This document shows, piece by piece, positions 1 through 8,662 of a stretch of 64,000 nt of DNA. Position 1 is the stretch's first letter. The number at the start of each line of letters is the position of its first letter. Below the pieces are notes generated by a model that was not told where the DNA came from, made no database searches, and worked only from the letters and a program-made list of their open reading frames with translations. Position numbers and translations under genes: made by a program. The DNA comes from Rhizobium mesoamericanum STM3625 (GTDB lineage: Bacteria > Pseudomonadota > Alphaproteobacteria > Rhizobiales > Rhizobiaceae), in NCBI RefSeq assembly GCF_000312665.1, contig NZ_HF536773.1:235582-299581 (forward strand). Direction: 5' to 3'.

Positions 1-3000
1 ATTGTTCGAAGCCTGGTTGAATAATACATCGACCCAGTAGTTCTCGGCGTTGAAGGTGCTGCTCGGAAAGACGCTTGACGAATTGTAGGTGTAGACACCG
101 GCATTCGCGGGAGCCGTGAGGAATCCGTTTGTCACGGACGACGCGAAGTAGTTTCCCGTTGTCGTGTAGTGTCCGTAGTTTGTGTGATACGAGACCACAT
201 AGGTCGTACCGGCAGTGATCGCGACCGGGTTGGAAAAGCTCGCCGCCTGCCAACCCACATCTGACTCATTGGTGAAGGTGACTGTTGCCAGCCTGGTCCC
301 TGTGCTTGACCATAGCGATGCCGTATGTGGCCCGATGTTCAAGTCGCTCTTGTAGTAGCGCACGCCCGTAACCGTGCCTGCCACTGAGGACTGGAACTTC
401 ATCCCCACCTCGACGGCGTTGCCATCGGGATCTGGCACGATGGGCGGAACCGCCGAAGCGGGAAAGAAGTTGTTGCCGGTTACCGTCACGGTGCGGCCGG
501 CACCGGGGGTCTCCAGATTGAGGCTGTCGTCCACCGCCCGAGTCTTGATGGTGAAGGTGCCAGCTGTCGACGCGACCCAGCTGTAGGTCCAGGACTCGTC
601 TCCAACCGCACGGTGCCAGGTCGTGCCGCCATCCGTCGAGACCTCGACCGCGGCGATGACGCCGCCGACGTCAGAAGCGGTTCCGCTGATGGTGACGGCG
701 TTGCCGACCTTCAGGGCAGTCCCGTTATTCGGTCCGGTGATCAATGACACCGGTTTTGTCGTATCCGTCGACTGGGTTTCAGATACCAGGCCGGCCTCCA
801 ATGTGCCGGGCTGGATCCCCATGTCGGCCAAAAGGTTGACCATAGCCTGCTTGACGCGCGGGTCGACCGGGGTGGCCTCGAGATCATGGTTCTGATCGAG
901 CCCCCAGGCCCAGTAAACAGTGCCGGCGCCGAACACCAGGGCGCCGCTCGGAGCTCGATAAAGCGTCAGATTGTGCGTTGCGGTCGCCGTCCCGGTAACG
1001 GTGCCATAGTCCAGCAGATATTGGGTCACGGGTATGGTTGTCGATGACAGTTCGATCAGTCCGGCGGGACGAAAGCCATTGTCGGGTGATTGGTCCCATT
1101 CATATCCAAGGTAGTTCTGCTGGAGCGTGGCCGTCTGGCCCGGTTGCAGGTTAGCCACGCTGGTATCGCGCCAGAAGCGCAGATTGGCGTCGTCGTAAGG
1201 GATGGTGATCGCATCGCTTCGGTACGAGTCCACCTGGAACATGGTGCCACTCAGCGCATTCTCCGGCCGCCCTCCCCCAACCGCAGTTGGCGAGACAAAC
1301 CGTGGGTCCCGGTAGGTCCCAGTCCATTGGTTATTCGGATCGATGGGGCCCGCCCTGGTCTCCTTGTAGCACACCAGAGTGCGATAGGCTTGGGCGCCAG
1401 AACTGATGCTCGGAGCAAAGCGCGTCTCCCAGTAGACCTCGTTACCGCTCCAAAAGCAGAGGTTCACACCGGCATCCCGCGCTGCTTCGACGTTGGTGCG
1501 CTGTTGCCCCGACCAATACTCGTCGTGGCCGACACTCAGGAACATCTTGTGGTTCTGGATCAGGCTGCCGAGACGATCGGAGTCCATTCCGGCCATATAG
1601 GAAACGTCGTAGCCGTTCTTCTCCAGCCACTGGATGGCCGAAAACTCGACTCCGAAGATATAATCCTGCGGTCCTGCCGCCAGGCCGCCGCCTCTCGTGG
1701 TGATAGGGCGATTGTAGCTAACTGCGTATGCGCGCCCTGGAGAGGAGTCGCCTCCTGGCCCGTTGCCCTGGTACAGATTGGCTCCGCCCCAGGGGTTGTA
1801 GGCCTGCCAGGTTTCATCCGAAGTTTGGAAGAGGACGTCGCTGTGACTGCTGTCGTCACGCACGATGAACGGAATCTGGTTCTCGCCAAAAGTTCCGTCC
1901 TGGCGCACGAGCTTGGCGATGTAGATCCCCGAGGCTGCGTCGGCCGGAATTGCCCAGGACGCTGAAACAGCCCAGTTGCCGGCATCGACCAGACCGGTGG
2001 CATTGTCGCGCAACGCCGTGGGCTGGTTTTGGACGCCCGTATGCTGAATGGTGGCAACCTTGCGCGCTCCCATGCCGCCGTAATAGCCAAGCCTGTAGAT
2101 GTCGATGCGATAGTTGCTGGAGTTCGTATTGATTTTGAAACTGACGGTCTGGCCGCGATTGATGCTGATATCGGTGGCGAAGCCCTCGATATTCGAGCTG
2201 CCGGCGCCGGTAATGCCCCACTCACTTTGCGGATTGCCTTGTTTCTGGTTTTCAAGAATGATCGGATTGGTCACTGCCGCGGCCGCGGCAAGGGTTTGAG
2301 AGGTATTGAGGGTAGTAGCCGCCCCCATCACCGGGCCGGACATGGTGCTGACCGACGCCGTCATCGTGCCGCCACCGCCTCCACCGCTTCCAGGCAGCGG
2401 TTCTTTCCAAACTGTCAACGTGGCCGCGTCTTGCGCCGGCAACGGATCGTTGGTCGAGGGAGCAAAGATGCCGTGAGCGCTCGGGACAAAATCTGCTTGG
2501 ACGTTTAGCCTTGCACCCGGCAATTGACCGTCAGCCTCAATGACGCTGTTGGGGCTGGTATCGCGTGCGGCAACCGGCAGTAATCCCAGAGGCGCGGAAG
2601 ATCCCACATTGTCAGTGGTGGCCGAAGGAACTGCCGTCTTGATCACCGCGACTTTTGCTGTCTCTGGTTCAAAGACCCCTGCGGCCTTTCCTGCTTCCGG
2701 CGGCGTGGCGACATCCTTTTGCAAGGCAAACAGATCAAAGGGATGGCTGATGCTCCCGCCCGCAGACGTCAGCAGCGCGACCGCCCTGAATGAACTGGCG
2801 CTCTGCGCGCCGCGCGCCGCTGCAGTTGCGTCCGCCAGCGACAGCGACGCGTAATCGACATCGACCTGCCCGCAAGCAGGAGCGAACTTTGACTGTCCAA
2901 CGCTCGCTTGCGTGGCGCTACGCGATCTTGCCCTGACGTCAACGGCGAGCCACCTGGCAACCGACGTATCGGCGAAAATTGAACGGAGATTCCACCAGCG

Positions 3001-3015
3001 ATTATCACCACCCAT
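1..3015 (-). CDS. Large surface-type protein with dimethylformamidase-beta-like, Ig-like and DUF4082 domains (partial, 3' end outside window)
   Basis: At least 1005 codons are open from an ATG at 3015, preceded by an AAGGG Shine-Dalgarno seven bases upstream; the 3' end lies beyond position 1. No signal peptide is visible. Residues ~1-240 are Ala/Ser/Thr/Pro-rich with a short glycine run (near 2370). Residues ~255-730 resemble the N,N-dimethylformamidase beta-subunit-like domain, including a VGHDEYW motif near 1530 and FWSGNEVYWE near 1450. Residues ~745-840 look like a bacterial Ig-like fold, and from ~848 onward the chain matches DUF4082 (YVVSYHTNYGHY near 200). Such modular proteins in rhizobia are usually very long and are thought to be surface-exposed or exported without a Sec signal. 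The export route and substrate are not known from this sequence. Confidence 0.8.
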   Translation of the reverse strand, partial: MGGDNRWWNLRSIFADTSVARWLAVDVRARSRSATQASVGQSKFAPACGQVDVDYASLSLADATAAARGAQSASSFRAVALLTSAGGSISHPFDLFALQKDVATPPEAGKAAGVFEPETAKVAVIKTAVPSATTDNVGSSAPLGLLPVAARDTSPNSVIEADGQLPGARLNVQADFVPSAHGIFAPSTNDPLPAQDAATLTVWKEPLPGSGGGGGGTMTASVSTMSGPVMGAATTLNTSQTLAAAAAVTNPIILENQKQGNPQSEWGITGAGSSNIEGFATDISINRGQTVSFKINTNSSNYRIDIYRLGYYGGMGARKVATIQHTGVQNQPTALRDNATGLVDAGNWAVSASWAIPADAASGIYIAKLVRQDGTFGENQIPFIVRDDSSHSDVLFQTSDETWQAYNPWGGANLYQGNGPGGDSSPGRAYAVSYNRPITTRGGGLAAGPQDYIFGVEFSAIQWLEKNGYDVSYMAGMDSDRLGSLIQNHKMFLSVGHDEYWSGQQRTNVEAARDAGVNLCFWSGNEVYWETRFAPSISSGAQAYRTLVCYKETRAGPIDPNNQWTGTYRDPRFVSPTAVGGGRPENALSGTMFQVDSYRSDAITIPYDDANLRFWRDTSVANLQPGQTATLQQNYLGYEWDQSPDNGFRPAGLIELSSTTIPVTQYLLDYGTVTGTATATHNLTLYRAPSGALVFGAGTVYWAWGLDQNHDLEATPVDPRVKQAMVNLLADMGIQPGTLEAGLVSETQSTDTTKPVSLITGPNNGTALKVGNAVTISGTASDVGGVIAAVEVSTDGGTTWHRAVGDESWTYSWVASTAGTFTIKTRAVDDSLNLETPGAGRTVTVTGNNFFPASAVPPIVPDPDGNAVEVGMKFQSSVAGTVTGVRYYKSDLNIGPHTASLWSSTGTRLATVTFTNESDVGWQAASFSNPVAITAGTTYVVSYHTNYGHYTTTGNYFASSVTNGFLTAPANAGVYTYNSSSVFPSSTFNAENYWVDVLFNQASNN

Positions 3016-3491
3016 GAGATAACCCTTTTGCGAAACTGTTTGAAGCCGCGGAGCACAATGTCCAAACAAGATCACTCTTGGCTTGCGCACGTCCTACAAG
3101 GGAAGATTAACAGAAAATATAGTGAATATACCGTACCTACTTCGATCGACATAAAGCCAACATTTACCGTACTTAAGTGATACAGTTCATCCGTTGTACT
3201 TGAGGCAATCGGAAGAAATAGTCTTTTTAGAGAATATTTTTCGCTTCGCCAAAACAGTTGCGGGTATCGCCCAGCTGTCGAGAGAAGCAGAGAGTAAGGC
3301 ACCTCAGTGATATCATCCCAGAAAGCAGCGGCATTGCTCGGTCGAACGGCTTCGCTTCACGCCAGCCCTCACAGACAACGGGCGGTTTCGTATTGCTGGG
3401 TAGCGCGATGTCTTGCTGAGAAGTTTGCCCAATCGGCACGACATCAGCCTAAATCCGCCAGGAATTTCGACGTGCTTTTTGTCGGCTCCAT
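3016..3491. other. Intergenic region, AT-rich, upstream of the DUF4082 gene
   Basis: The stretch 3090-3300 is clearly more AT-rich than its surroundings and probably holds the promoter of the large minus-strand gene. Short open frames on both strands here have no recognisable protein features or ribosome binding sites. I see no RNA gene. Confidence 0.4.
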
Positions 3492-3776
3492 CTAATGGCT
3501 GATCCGAAATCCGGAGGGTGTCGTCTCATAAAAGGCCGGTTCCGTCTCGACAGCACTGACCGACGCGCCGGGTGGTCCTTTCCAGAATTCCTTCAGCATC
3601 GCCGAAACAGCACCCTGCGGGCCAACGATGAGAGCTCGCACGGAGCCATCGTCTTCATTGCGAACCCAACCCGCTAGTCCGAACTCCTCAGCCCTTGCCC
3701 GCGTCCAGACGCGAAAGCTGACGCCCTGAACCCGACCGGATATCCGCACCAGAACCGCCTTGGGATTCTCCTCCAC
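3492..3776 (-). CDS. acyP: Acylphosphatase
   Basis: 94 residues, the normal size for this family, which hydrolyses acyl phosphates such as 1,3-bisphosphoglycerate or carbamoyl phosphate in the cytoplasm. The signature GRVQGVSFR (residues 14-22) carries the phosphate-binding loop and catalytic Arg, and GWVRN (36-40) supplies the conserved Asn. The start is GTG at 3776, supported by a strong AAAGGAGG just upstream (3785-3792 region); a nearby ATG at 3778 is out of frame. It stands alone, transcribed towards the large DUF4082 gene, with no obvious operon partner. Confidence 0.92.
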   Translation of the reverse strand: MEENPKAVLVRISGRVQGVSFRVWTRARAEEFGLAGWVRNEDDGSVRALIVGPQGAVSAMLKEFWKGPPGASVSAVETEPAFYETTPSGFRISH

Positions 3777-3874
3777 ATTGGCCTCCTTTAGGCCTGCCTG
3801 TTAGCAAATCTGGCGCATCCGAACAGAATTCAAGCGTGGCCTGCGCCGTCGCACGTGGCCAACATTAAGGATGG

Positions 3875-3897
3875 ATCGAGATTGCGTAATTCTCGAT
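3875..3897. promoter_or_regulatory. Short inverted repeat upstream of small secreted protein gene
   Basis: Perfect 7-bp arms ATCGAGA and TCTCGAT are separated by nine bases, about 80 bases upstream of the next gene and 100 bases from acyP. It could be an operator in this divergent promoter region, but an isolated 7-bp repeat is weak evidence. Confidence 0.25.
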
Positions 3898-3978
3898 GCC
3901 GGGTAGAGCACGAAACGCTGGACTGAATCCAACGGTGCGCTACATTGATAAGTGCTTCAACTTGAAGGGATCTCGATC

Positions 3979-4275
3979 ATGCGCAGGCTTATCGCAGTGA
4001 CTTCAGTGCTCCTCCTTAGTTTCGTCGGTTCAGCCTTTGCGCAAGCTAGTATGGGCATGGACAGTAGTGGCCGCTTTGACGGCTCGCCGCCACTTGGCAC
4101 CGCGCCCGACAAGGAAGGAACCGGCGGCGGGGGATTCTCGATCCCTATCGACTTTGGTACCACCGCCAGCACGAACTCCCGCTCGATCCAATGGACGGGC
4201 TGCCCCGAGGACCAACGCGGACGAGCACGTGGCGGGTCGAATACACTGACCTATGAGGCATGCCGCAACCGCTGA
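3979..4275 (+). CDS. Small secreted hypothetical protein
   Basis: 98 residues beginning with a clear Sec signal peptide (MRRLIAVTSVLLLSFVGSAFA, cleavage probably after AFA or AQA). The mature part is Gly/Ser/Thr-rich, has two cysteines near the C-terminus (WTGC and EACRNR) that may form a disulfide in the periplasm, and no recognised domain. The ATG at 3979 is preferred over the in-frame ATG at 3952 because GAAGGGA lies eight bases upstream and because it puts the signal peptide at the N-terminus. Function unknown. Confidence 0.7.
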   Translation: MRRLIAVTSVLLLSFVGSAFAQASMGMDSSGRFDGSPPLGTAPDKEGTGGGGFSIPIDFGTTASTNSRSIQWTGCPEDQRGRARGGSNTLTYEACRNR

Positions 4276-4294
4276 GCAAGTCCCTGTGTGACGC

Positions 4295-4332
4295 GACCCC
4301 GCGGATCGAATTGGCGGTTCGCGGGATCCTTT
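4295..4332 (+). terminator. Probable rho-independent terminator
   Basis: Arms GACCCCGCG (4295-4303) and CGCGGGATC (4320-4328) pair with one mismatch and are followed by CTTT. It lies 20 bases after the stop codon of the small secreted protein gene. The loop is long (16 bases), so confidence is moderate. Confidence 0.4.
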
Positions 4333-4373
4333 CCGTGTGCTAGGAGAGGCGCGCAACACGAGGCACGACCGCC

Positions 4374-5045
4374 ATGCTCCCCTGGCTTCAACTGGATTCC
4401 GCCGTCATTCCTGGAGAGGACGGAACATTGCGTCTTAAACAGAGAGGCAATGAATTCTCGATCATGCTCGGCTCGAACGAGCTCATGAACAGCCGCCTCA
4501 GCGGCTCCGAGGAGGCACTCGCAACGCTTTCGCAAGAAAAAATCAAGGAGCGGACGCGCCCAGAAGTGCTGATCGGTGGTCTCGGCATGGGTTTCACACT
4601 TCGTGCTGCCCTGTCGGTTTTTCCAAGTGATGCTGCAATCATCGTTGCCGAACTGGTACCAGCCGTCGTGCAATGGGCACGAGGCCCTATGTCGGAGGTA
4701 TTTCAAGGCTGCCTCGACGATCCCCGCGTTGCCATCCATGAGGGCGACGTTGGCGAACTGGTAAGGCGAAGCAAGGCTCAGTTTGACGCGATCCTGCTTG
4801 ACGTGGACAACGGTCCCGACGGCCTCACGCGCCGCTCCAACGATCGGCTTTACGACTTTGCGGGCCTGCGCGCCGCCCGCGACGCCCTGCGACCCGGAGG
4901 CGTTCTCGCTGTCTGGTCGTCGGGACCGGACGCCGGCTTCACGCGGCGGCTTCGTGACTGCGGCTTTGCCACCGAGGCCGTCAATACGCGCGCCAATGGC
5001 AAGGGCGGCGGCGCTCGGCATGTCATCTGGCTTGCCGTCAAATAA
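4374..5045 (+). CDS. Spermidine-synthase-like (SpeE-fold) protein
   Basis: 223 residues with the Rossmann-type SAM/dcSAM-binding fold of the spermidine synthase superfamily: a glycine-rich GGLGMGF motif (residues ~68-74), VAELVPAVV (~91-99) for the adenosyl-binding acidic residue, and DAILLDVDNGPDGL (~138-151) as the motif following the active-site strand. It is shorter than bona fide SpeE (about 280-310 residues) and lacks the usual N-terminal beta-barrel, so it may be a methyltransferase-like relative rather than an aminopropyltransferase. Start ATG at 4374 has GAGG nine bases upstream. No operon partner is evident; it converges with the aldolase gene whose stop is at 5047. Confidence 0.75.
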   Translation: MLPWLQLDSAVIPGEDGTLRLKQRGNEFSIMLGSNELMNSRLSGSEEALATLSQEKIKERTRPEVLIGGLGMGFTLRAALSVFPSDAAIIVAELVPAVVQWARGPMSEVFQGCLDDPRVAIHEGDVGELVRRSKAQFDAILLDVDNGPDGLTRRSNDRLYDFAGLRAARDALRPGGVLAVWSSGPDAGFTRRLRDCGFATEAVNTRANGKGGGARHVIWLAVK

Positions 5046-5046
5046 A

Positions 5047-5841
5047 TCAGCTTGACTGAACTCGTCGTGCGGCCGCGATCGCACTGGCTGCACCCGAGCG
5101 CAGCTGCTGTGTGTCGGCCCCGGCGATGACGAAATCAAAACCCATTCTCAACAGTTGGCCGGCCCGCTCGCCATTGCTGCCGAAGACGCAGGCGAATTTG
5201 CCATGCGCCCGGCAACGGGCGATCAGATGCTTGAGAACACCGTCCACCTCCGCCGTATCAGGGGCGACCTTCGCTCCATCCGACAACGCGATCGACAAAT
5301 CGGATGGGCCGATAAAGATACCGTCAATGCCCTCAACCCGCATGATTTCATCTGCGGCATCAAGTGCTGCGCGCGTCTCGATCATGGCAATCGCGACGGT
5401 CTGCTCGTTCGCGCTCATGAGATACTCGTTTGCCGTCAGCCCCGTATGGTTCAAAGCCAGTGTCGGCCCCCAGCTACGCTCGCCAAGCGGTGGGTATTTC
5501 GTGGCCTTCGCGAGGGCCTCGGCGTCCGATGCCGAGTTGATCATCGGGGCAATGATGCCGGAAGCTCCCACATCAAGAAGGCGCGAGGCCGATGGGAAAT
5601 CGCCGACCGGAATTCGGGCGAGTACCGGCTTGCCGGCAAGTCGCCCCTGGCCAATGCCGACGGCAGCCGTCCCGATGTCCCAAACGCCATGCTGCATATC
5701 CAGCACGATGGCATCAAAGTCTTCTTGCGCCAGGTGATTGACGAACAGCGGATCGGGAATACCGATCCACGCGGATATCAATCCGCCCTCACCGCGCCTG
5801 ATCCGCGTTGCGAAGCCGTCGATCGCCGTTGCGCCGCTCAT
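5047..5841 (-). CDS. HpcH/HpaI family aldolase (2-oxo-3-deoxy acid / 4-hydroxy-2-oxoheptanedioate aldolase-like)
   Basis: 264 residues. The TIM-barrel class II pyruvate aldolase fold is recognised from VLDMQHG near the N-terminus (metal/base region), ARIPVGD, GIIAPMI, MIETRAAL (metal-binding Glu) and GIFIGPSDLS. Family members cleave 4-hydroxy-2-oxo acids to pyruvate plus an aldehyde with a divalent metal. The ATG at 5841 is chosen because AAAGGAG sits directly upstream; an upstream in-frame extension has no such signal. It is last in a three-gene minus-strand unit after the amidase and the TIM-barrel isomerase-like gene (19-base gap to the latter), suggesting a sugar-acid-like intermediate is cleaved here. 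Confidence 0.85.
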   Translation of the reverse strand: MSGATAIDGFATRIRRGEGGLISAWIGIPDPLFVNHLAQEDFDAIVLDMQHGVWDIGTAAVGIGQGRLAGKPVLARIPVGDFPSASRLLDVGASGIIAPMINSASDAEALAKATKYPPLGERSWGPTLALNHTGLTANEYLMSANEQTVAIAMIETRAALDAADEIMRVEGIDGIFIGPSDLSIALSDGAKVAPDTAEVDGVLKHLIARCRAHGKFACVFGSNGERAGQLLRMGFDFVIAGADTQQLRSGAASAIAAARRVQSS

Positions 5842-5860
5842 GCCATGCTCCTTTCGCGGC

Positions 5861-6724
5861 TCAGCCGACCGCGTGTTGCTCGTCCCGATAAAATTCCTCG
5901 ATGAATGTCTTTTCAAGCAGGATGCCGTCCCACTCGTCAGCAAAGAATGGTGAATCGTAAATCAACGTATACGGTCCGCCGTAACCTGCAGTCCGGCATG
6001 CTTCCAGGCATTTGCGATAATCCGCGACGTCGAGCCCCAATTCATCGAAATTGGCCTTGGCGTGGCAAAGTTCCGCTCGACGCATGATATCGCAAAGCCC
6101 TGCGTATTTTTCCGGCGCGGCCCAGTTGCCGAGATCGCCGTTCAGACCGACTTGGCCCTGCAGGGCATCAAGCAACCCGTTCGTCTCCTTCGGAGAGGCC
6201 AGAAGATCGAACCAGTTCTCGGTGACGATACGAACGCCGCTGTTGTTTGCCTGCTTGGCAAGCCAGCCGAGATGGCCCGCTGCCCGCTCAAGGTTTTCGC
6301 CTGTTGGCGCCTGCTTTCCAGCGATCACCCGCATGTTCTTGGCGCCAAGGGCTTGCGCAATCTCAATCCAGCCGGCGATCCAATGAATATCGCGCTGCGC
6401 GGTCTCCTGATGGCTTGGATCTCCGTCTTCGACGAGCAGCGTCTGAAGCAGGATACCTTCGCCCTCAAGCGCAGCGCGCATTTCCGCAAGATAGGAGGGT
6501 TCAAGGCTTGGCAGATGGAACGAGCATATCTCCAGTCGCCCAATGCCGCGAACGGCAAGTTGCCTGGGGATCTCGGTCAGCAAGGATTGTCCCGGCCCGT
6601 ACGGTTCCTTGCGCGCAATACTCTTTTTCGGATCGGGGCTGTAGGGATAGACCGGCCCTAGCAGCCGATGCAGCGACCATGTCGAAACTGCAAACCGTCC
6701 ATTCTGCAAATTGTCTTCAGTCAT
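5861..6724 (-). CDS. Sugar phosphate isomerase/epimerase-like TIM-barrel protein
   Basis: 287 residues with the AP-endonuclease-2/xylose-isomerase-like barrel architecture: RFAVSTWSLH at the N-terminus, RLEICSFHLP, a conserved VTENWFD strand, LNGDLGNW and a C-terminal CHAKANFDE motif with metal-ligand His/Asp/Glu. Such proteins are isomerases, epimerases or dehydratases of sugars and polyols. Start ATG at 6724 follows GGGAGGAG. Middle gene of the amidase-isomerase-aldolase unit, 30 bases after the amidase stop. The exact substrate cannot be read from the sequence. Confidence 0.78.
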   Translation of the reverse strand: MTEDNLQNGRFAVSTWSLHRLLGPVYPYSPDPKKSIARKEPYGPGQSLLTEIPRQLAVRGIGRLEICSFHLPSLEPSYLAEMRAALEGEGILLQTLLVEDGDPSHQETAQRDIHWIAGWIEIAQALGAKNMRVIAGKQAPTGENLERAAGHLGWLAKQANNSGVRIVTENWFDLLASPKETNGLLDALQGQVGLNGDLGNWAAPEKYAGLCDIMRRAELCHAKANFDELGLDVADYRKCLEACRTAGYGGPYTLIYDSPFFADEWDGILLEKTFIEEFYRDEQHAVG

Positions 6725-6754
6725 CTTCTCCTCCCGGGAGCAATGCCACCCGTC

Positions 6755-8119
6755 TCATTCTCCGCGGATAACCGCCTCCGCCGAAAGCGCTGCGCTAAGG
6801 AGCGCCTCATCGCGTTTGCGCATGGCAGAAAGCAGAAAGCCGACCGGCATGTCGGCATCCCCCGTCCCACAGGGGATCGATACGCCGCACCAATCGAGGA
6901 AATTGCCAAGCATCGTATTGCGCAGCGTCTTGCCGTTGGTTGCGAAAAACAGATCGTCGTTGGCTTCCAGTGGCGCGATTGGCGGGGCGACGTGGGCAAC
7001 GGTCGGGAAGGCAACGAAGCTGTCACCCACGAGACGCTCGACATCGGCTATCAACTTTTCGCGGGCATCGAGGATCGCAAGATAGTTAGACAACGATGTC
7101 TTTTCGCCAAGCTTGATGCGCATCACCACGCGGTGATCCATGTCGGCGGCCTGCGGTCCGGACAACCGTTCGCGGTGAAGCGCGAACGCTTCTGCGGTCA
7201 CCAAGGCACCATATGTTGCCATGAGCGCCAGAATTTCATCGAAGGCCGGGATCCTAAAGCGGCTGATCGATGCGCCCTCCGCCGCAAGCCAGTCGACCGC
7301 CGTCTCGAACGCTGCAACAACGCCGGCTTCAGCGCCATCGAGCACGACGTTGTCAGGGATCACGATATCGAGCCCCTTGAGCGGGCGGGCCACAATTGAG
7401 GGCACCGCGGCACCTCGCATTCCAGCATCGATCCAGACCGCATCCTGAACGGTCCTTGTGAGCGGACCGAGCGAATCCAGACTTTTTGCAAGCGGATAGA
7501 CACCCGTCATTGGGTAACGACCCCAGGTCGCCTTATATCCGACAATACCATTGAGGGCGGCAGGGATGCGAACAGAGCCTCCCGTATCCGTGCCCATCGC
7601 CACCGGTACGAGGCCAGCTGCCACCACAACGCCAGCGCCGGACGACGAACCGCCCGGAATGCGCGGAACATCGCTGCTGCGCGGATTGTGCGGCGTCCCG
7701 TAGTGCGGATTGATGCCAAGCCCCGAAAAAGCAAATTCGCTCATGTTGGTGCAGCCGATCGAGACCATGCCGGCCTGCTCCAGCGTTGCCACGACGGTCG
7801 CATCCGCCTGCGCAACGGGACCGCTTGCCAGTACGGTCGATCCGGCCGTCGTTGTCCGCCCCTTGATATCAAAAAGATCCTTCCAGGCGATTGGTATGCC
7901 ATCCAGCATGCCGCGCGAGCGGCCTTCCTTCATGCGCTTGGATGAGGCTTTTGCCTCTTCCGTCGCACGATCTTTCAGGATTGCCGTGAAAACCGATCGA
8001 TCCGCATAGGATTCGATGCCATCGATCACTGCTTCCGTCACCTCGATCGGGTCGACAGCTGCCGTTTGAATGAGACTGGAAAGCTGCGCGACTGACATTG
8101 CGCCAAATGATTTGCTCAT
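6755..8119 (-). CDS. Amidase (amidase signature family)
   Basis: 454 residues, typical for the amidase-signature family, which hydrolyses amides through a Ser-cisSer-Lys triad. The Lys is in IAWKDLFD, and the glycine/serine-rich core GGSSSGAGVVVAAGLVP plus GTDTGGSVRIPAA holds both serines. ATG at 8119 is preferred; the longer in-frame version adds 24 residues with no family resemblance, although the Shine-Dalgarno here is weak. It is the first gene of a minus-strand operon with an isomerase-like and an aldolase gene, so it probably releases ammonia from an amide that is then processed as a carbohydrate-like acid. No regulator gene is adjacent, but a palindromic operator lies 70 bases upstream. 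Confidence 0.9.
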   Translation of the reverse strand: MSKSFGAMSVAQLSSLIQTAAVDPIEVTEAVIDGIESYADRSVFTAILKDRATEEAKASSKRMKEGRSRGMLDGIPIAWKDLFDIKGRTTTAGSTVLASGPVAQADATVVATLEQAGMVSIGCTNMSEFAFSGLGINPHYGTPHNPRSSDVPRIPGGSSSGAGVVVAAGLVPVAMGTDTGGSVRIPAALNGIVGYKATWGRYPMTGVYPLAKSLDSLGPLTRTVQDAVWIDAGMRGAAVPSIVARPLKGLDIVIPDNVVLDGAEAGVVAAFETAVDWLAAEGASISRFRIPAFDEILALMATYGALVTAEAFALHRERLSGPQAADMDHRVVMRIKLGEKTSLSNYLAILDAREKLIADVERLVGDSFVAFPTVAHVAPPIAPLEANDDLFFATNGKTLRNTMLGNFLDWCGVSIPCGTGDADMPVGFLLSAMRKRDEALLSAALSAEAVIRGE

Positions 8120-8189
8120 GGGGTATCCACAGTCTGACTGACTTGCCGAACTAAGCCGAATTTGATCGGCGAGCCAAGCCCTTAAAGTC

Positions 8190-8213
8190 AAATCAAACCG
8201 ATTGGTTCGATTT
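8190..8213. promoter_or_regulatory. Palindromic operator upstream of amidase operon
   Basis: Arms AAATCAAACC (8190-8199) and GGTTCGATTT (8204-8213) are inverted repeats matching at 9 of 10 positions around a 4-base spacer. This 24-bp near-palindrome sits between the amidase start and the divergent small membrane protein gene, the expected place for a dimeric repressor or activator site (GntR or IclR type sites are of this size). The cognate regulator is not in the window neighbourhood. Confidence 0.5.
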
Positions 8214-8340
8214 TATGAACACTGCGTTTGTGTATTCGGTCTTCAATCGGAGGCGAAAAAAACACACATGGCTTTTGCCTGCTGCCCGGCGAGAGGACGA
8301 TCGCACGCCGGTGCATGCATCAGTGTAGGAGTTAACAAAA

Positions 8341-8649
8341 ATGACAAACGGCGAGAGTTGGAACACGGCGCGCAGCGACGTGGTGCACCGCCATGCAACG
8401 GATGACGAGTTGAACGGCATGGGCGAACGTGAATACGCCGAGCATGTAAATGCACACAAACCTTCCATATCAGAACGCTTCATCGTTCTTGCGGCCTTTG
8501 CGCTTCTGGGCGTCGCAGGGCTGACGGTTCATTATACGGCACCCATGGCGTCAAGCCTTGATACGGCTGCGGTGGGATCGATCTCAGAATCGTTACCCGC
8601 AGTCGATTATTGCCGTGAGCACAGCCCATATCCGGACAGAACCTGCTGA
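8341..8649 (+). CDS. Small membrane-anchored hypothetical protein
   Basis: 102 residues: a charged, hydrophilic N-terminal half (residues 1-45, cytoplasmic by the positive-inside rule is uncertain), one transmembrane segment (RFIVLAAFALLGVAGLTVHY, ~46-65), and a short exported tail ending with two cysteines (DYCREH and RTC) that could pair. AGGAG nine bases upstream of ATG supports the start. No family recognised. It is divergent from the amidase operon and precedes the hairpin that controls the DUF1810 gene. Confidence 0.65.
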   Translation: MTNGESWNTARSDVVHRHATDDELNGMGEREYAEHVNAHKPSISERFIVLAAFALLGVAGLTVHYTAPMASSLDTAAVGSISESLPAVDYCREHSPYPDRTC

Positions 8650-8662
8650 GGATCTGTCGCGC

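Noticed and set aside
1090-1965. 291-codon plus-strand open frame inside the DUF4082 gene
   Set aside because: It is opposite a continuous, domain-bearing minus-strand frame and has no family resemblance or ribosome binding site.
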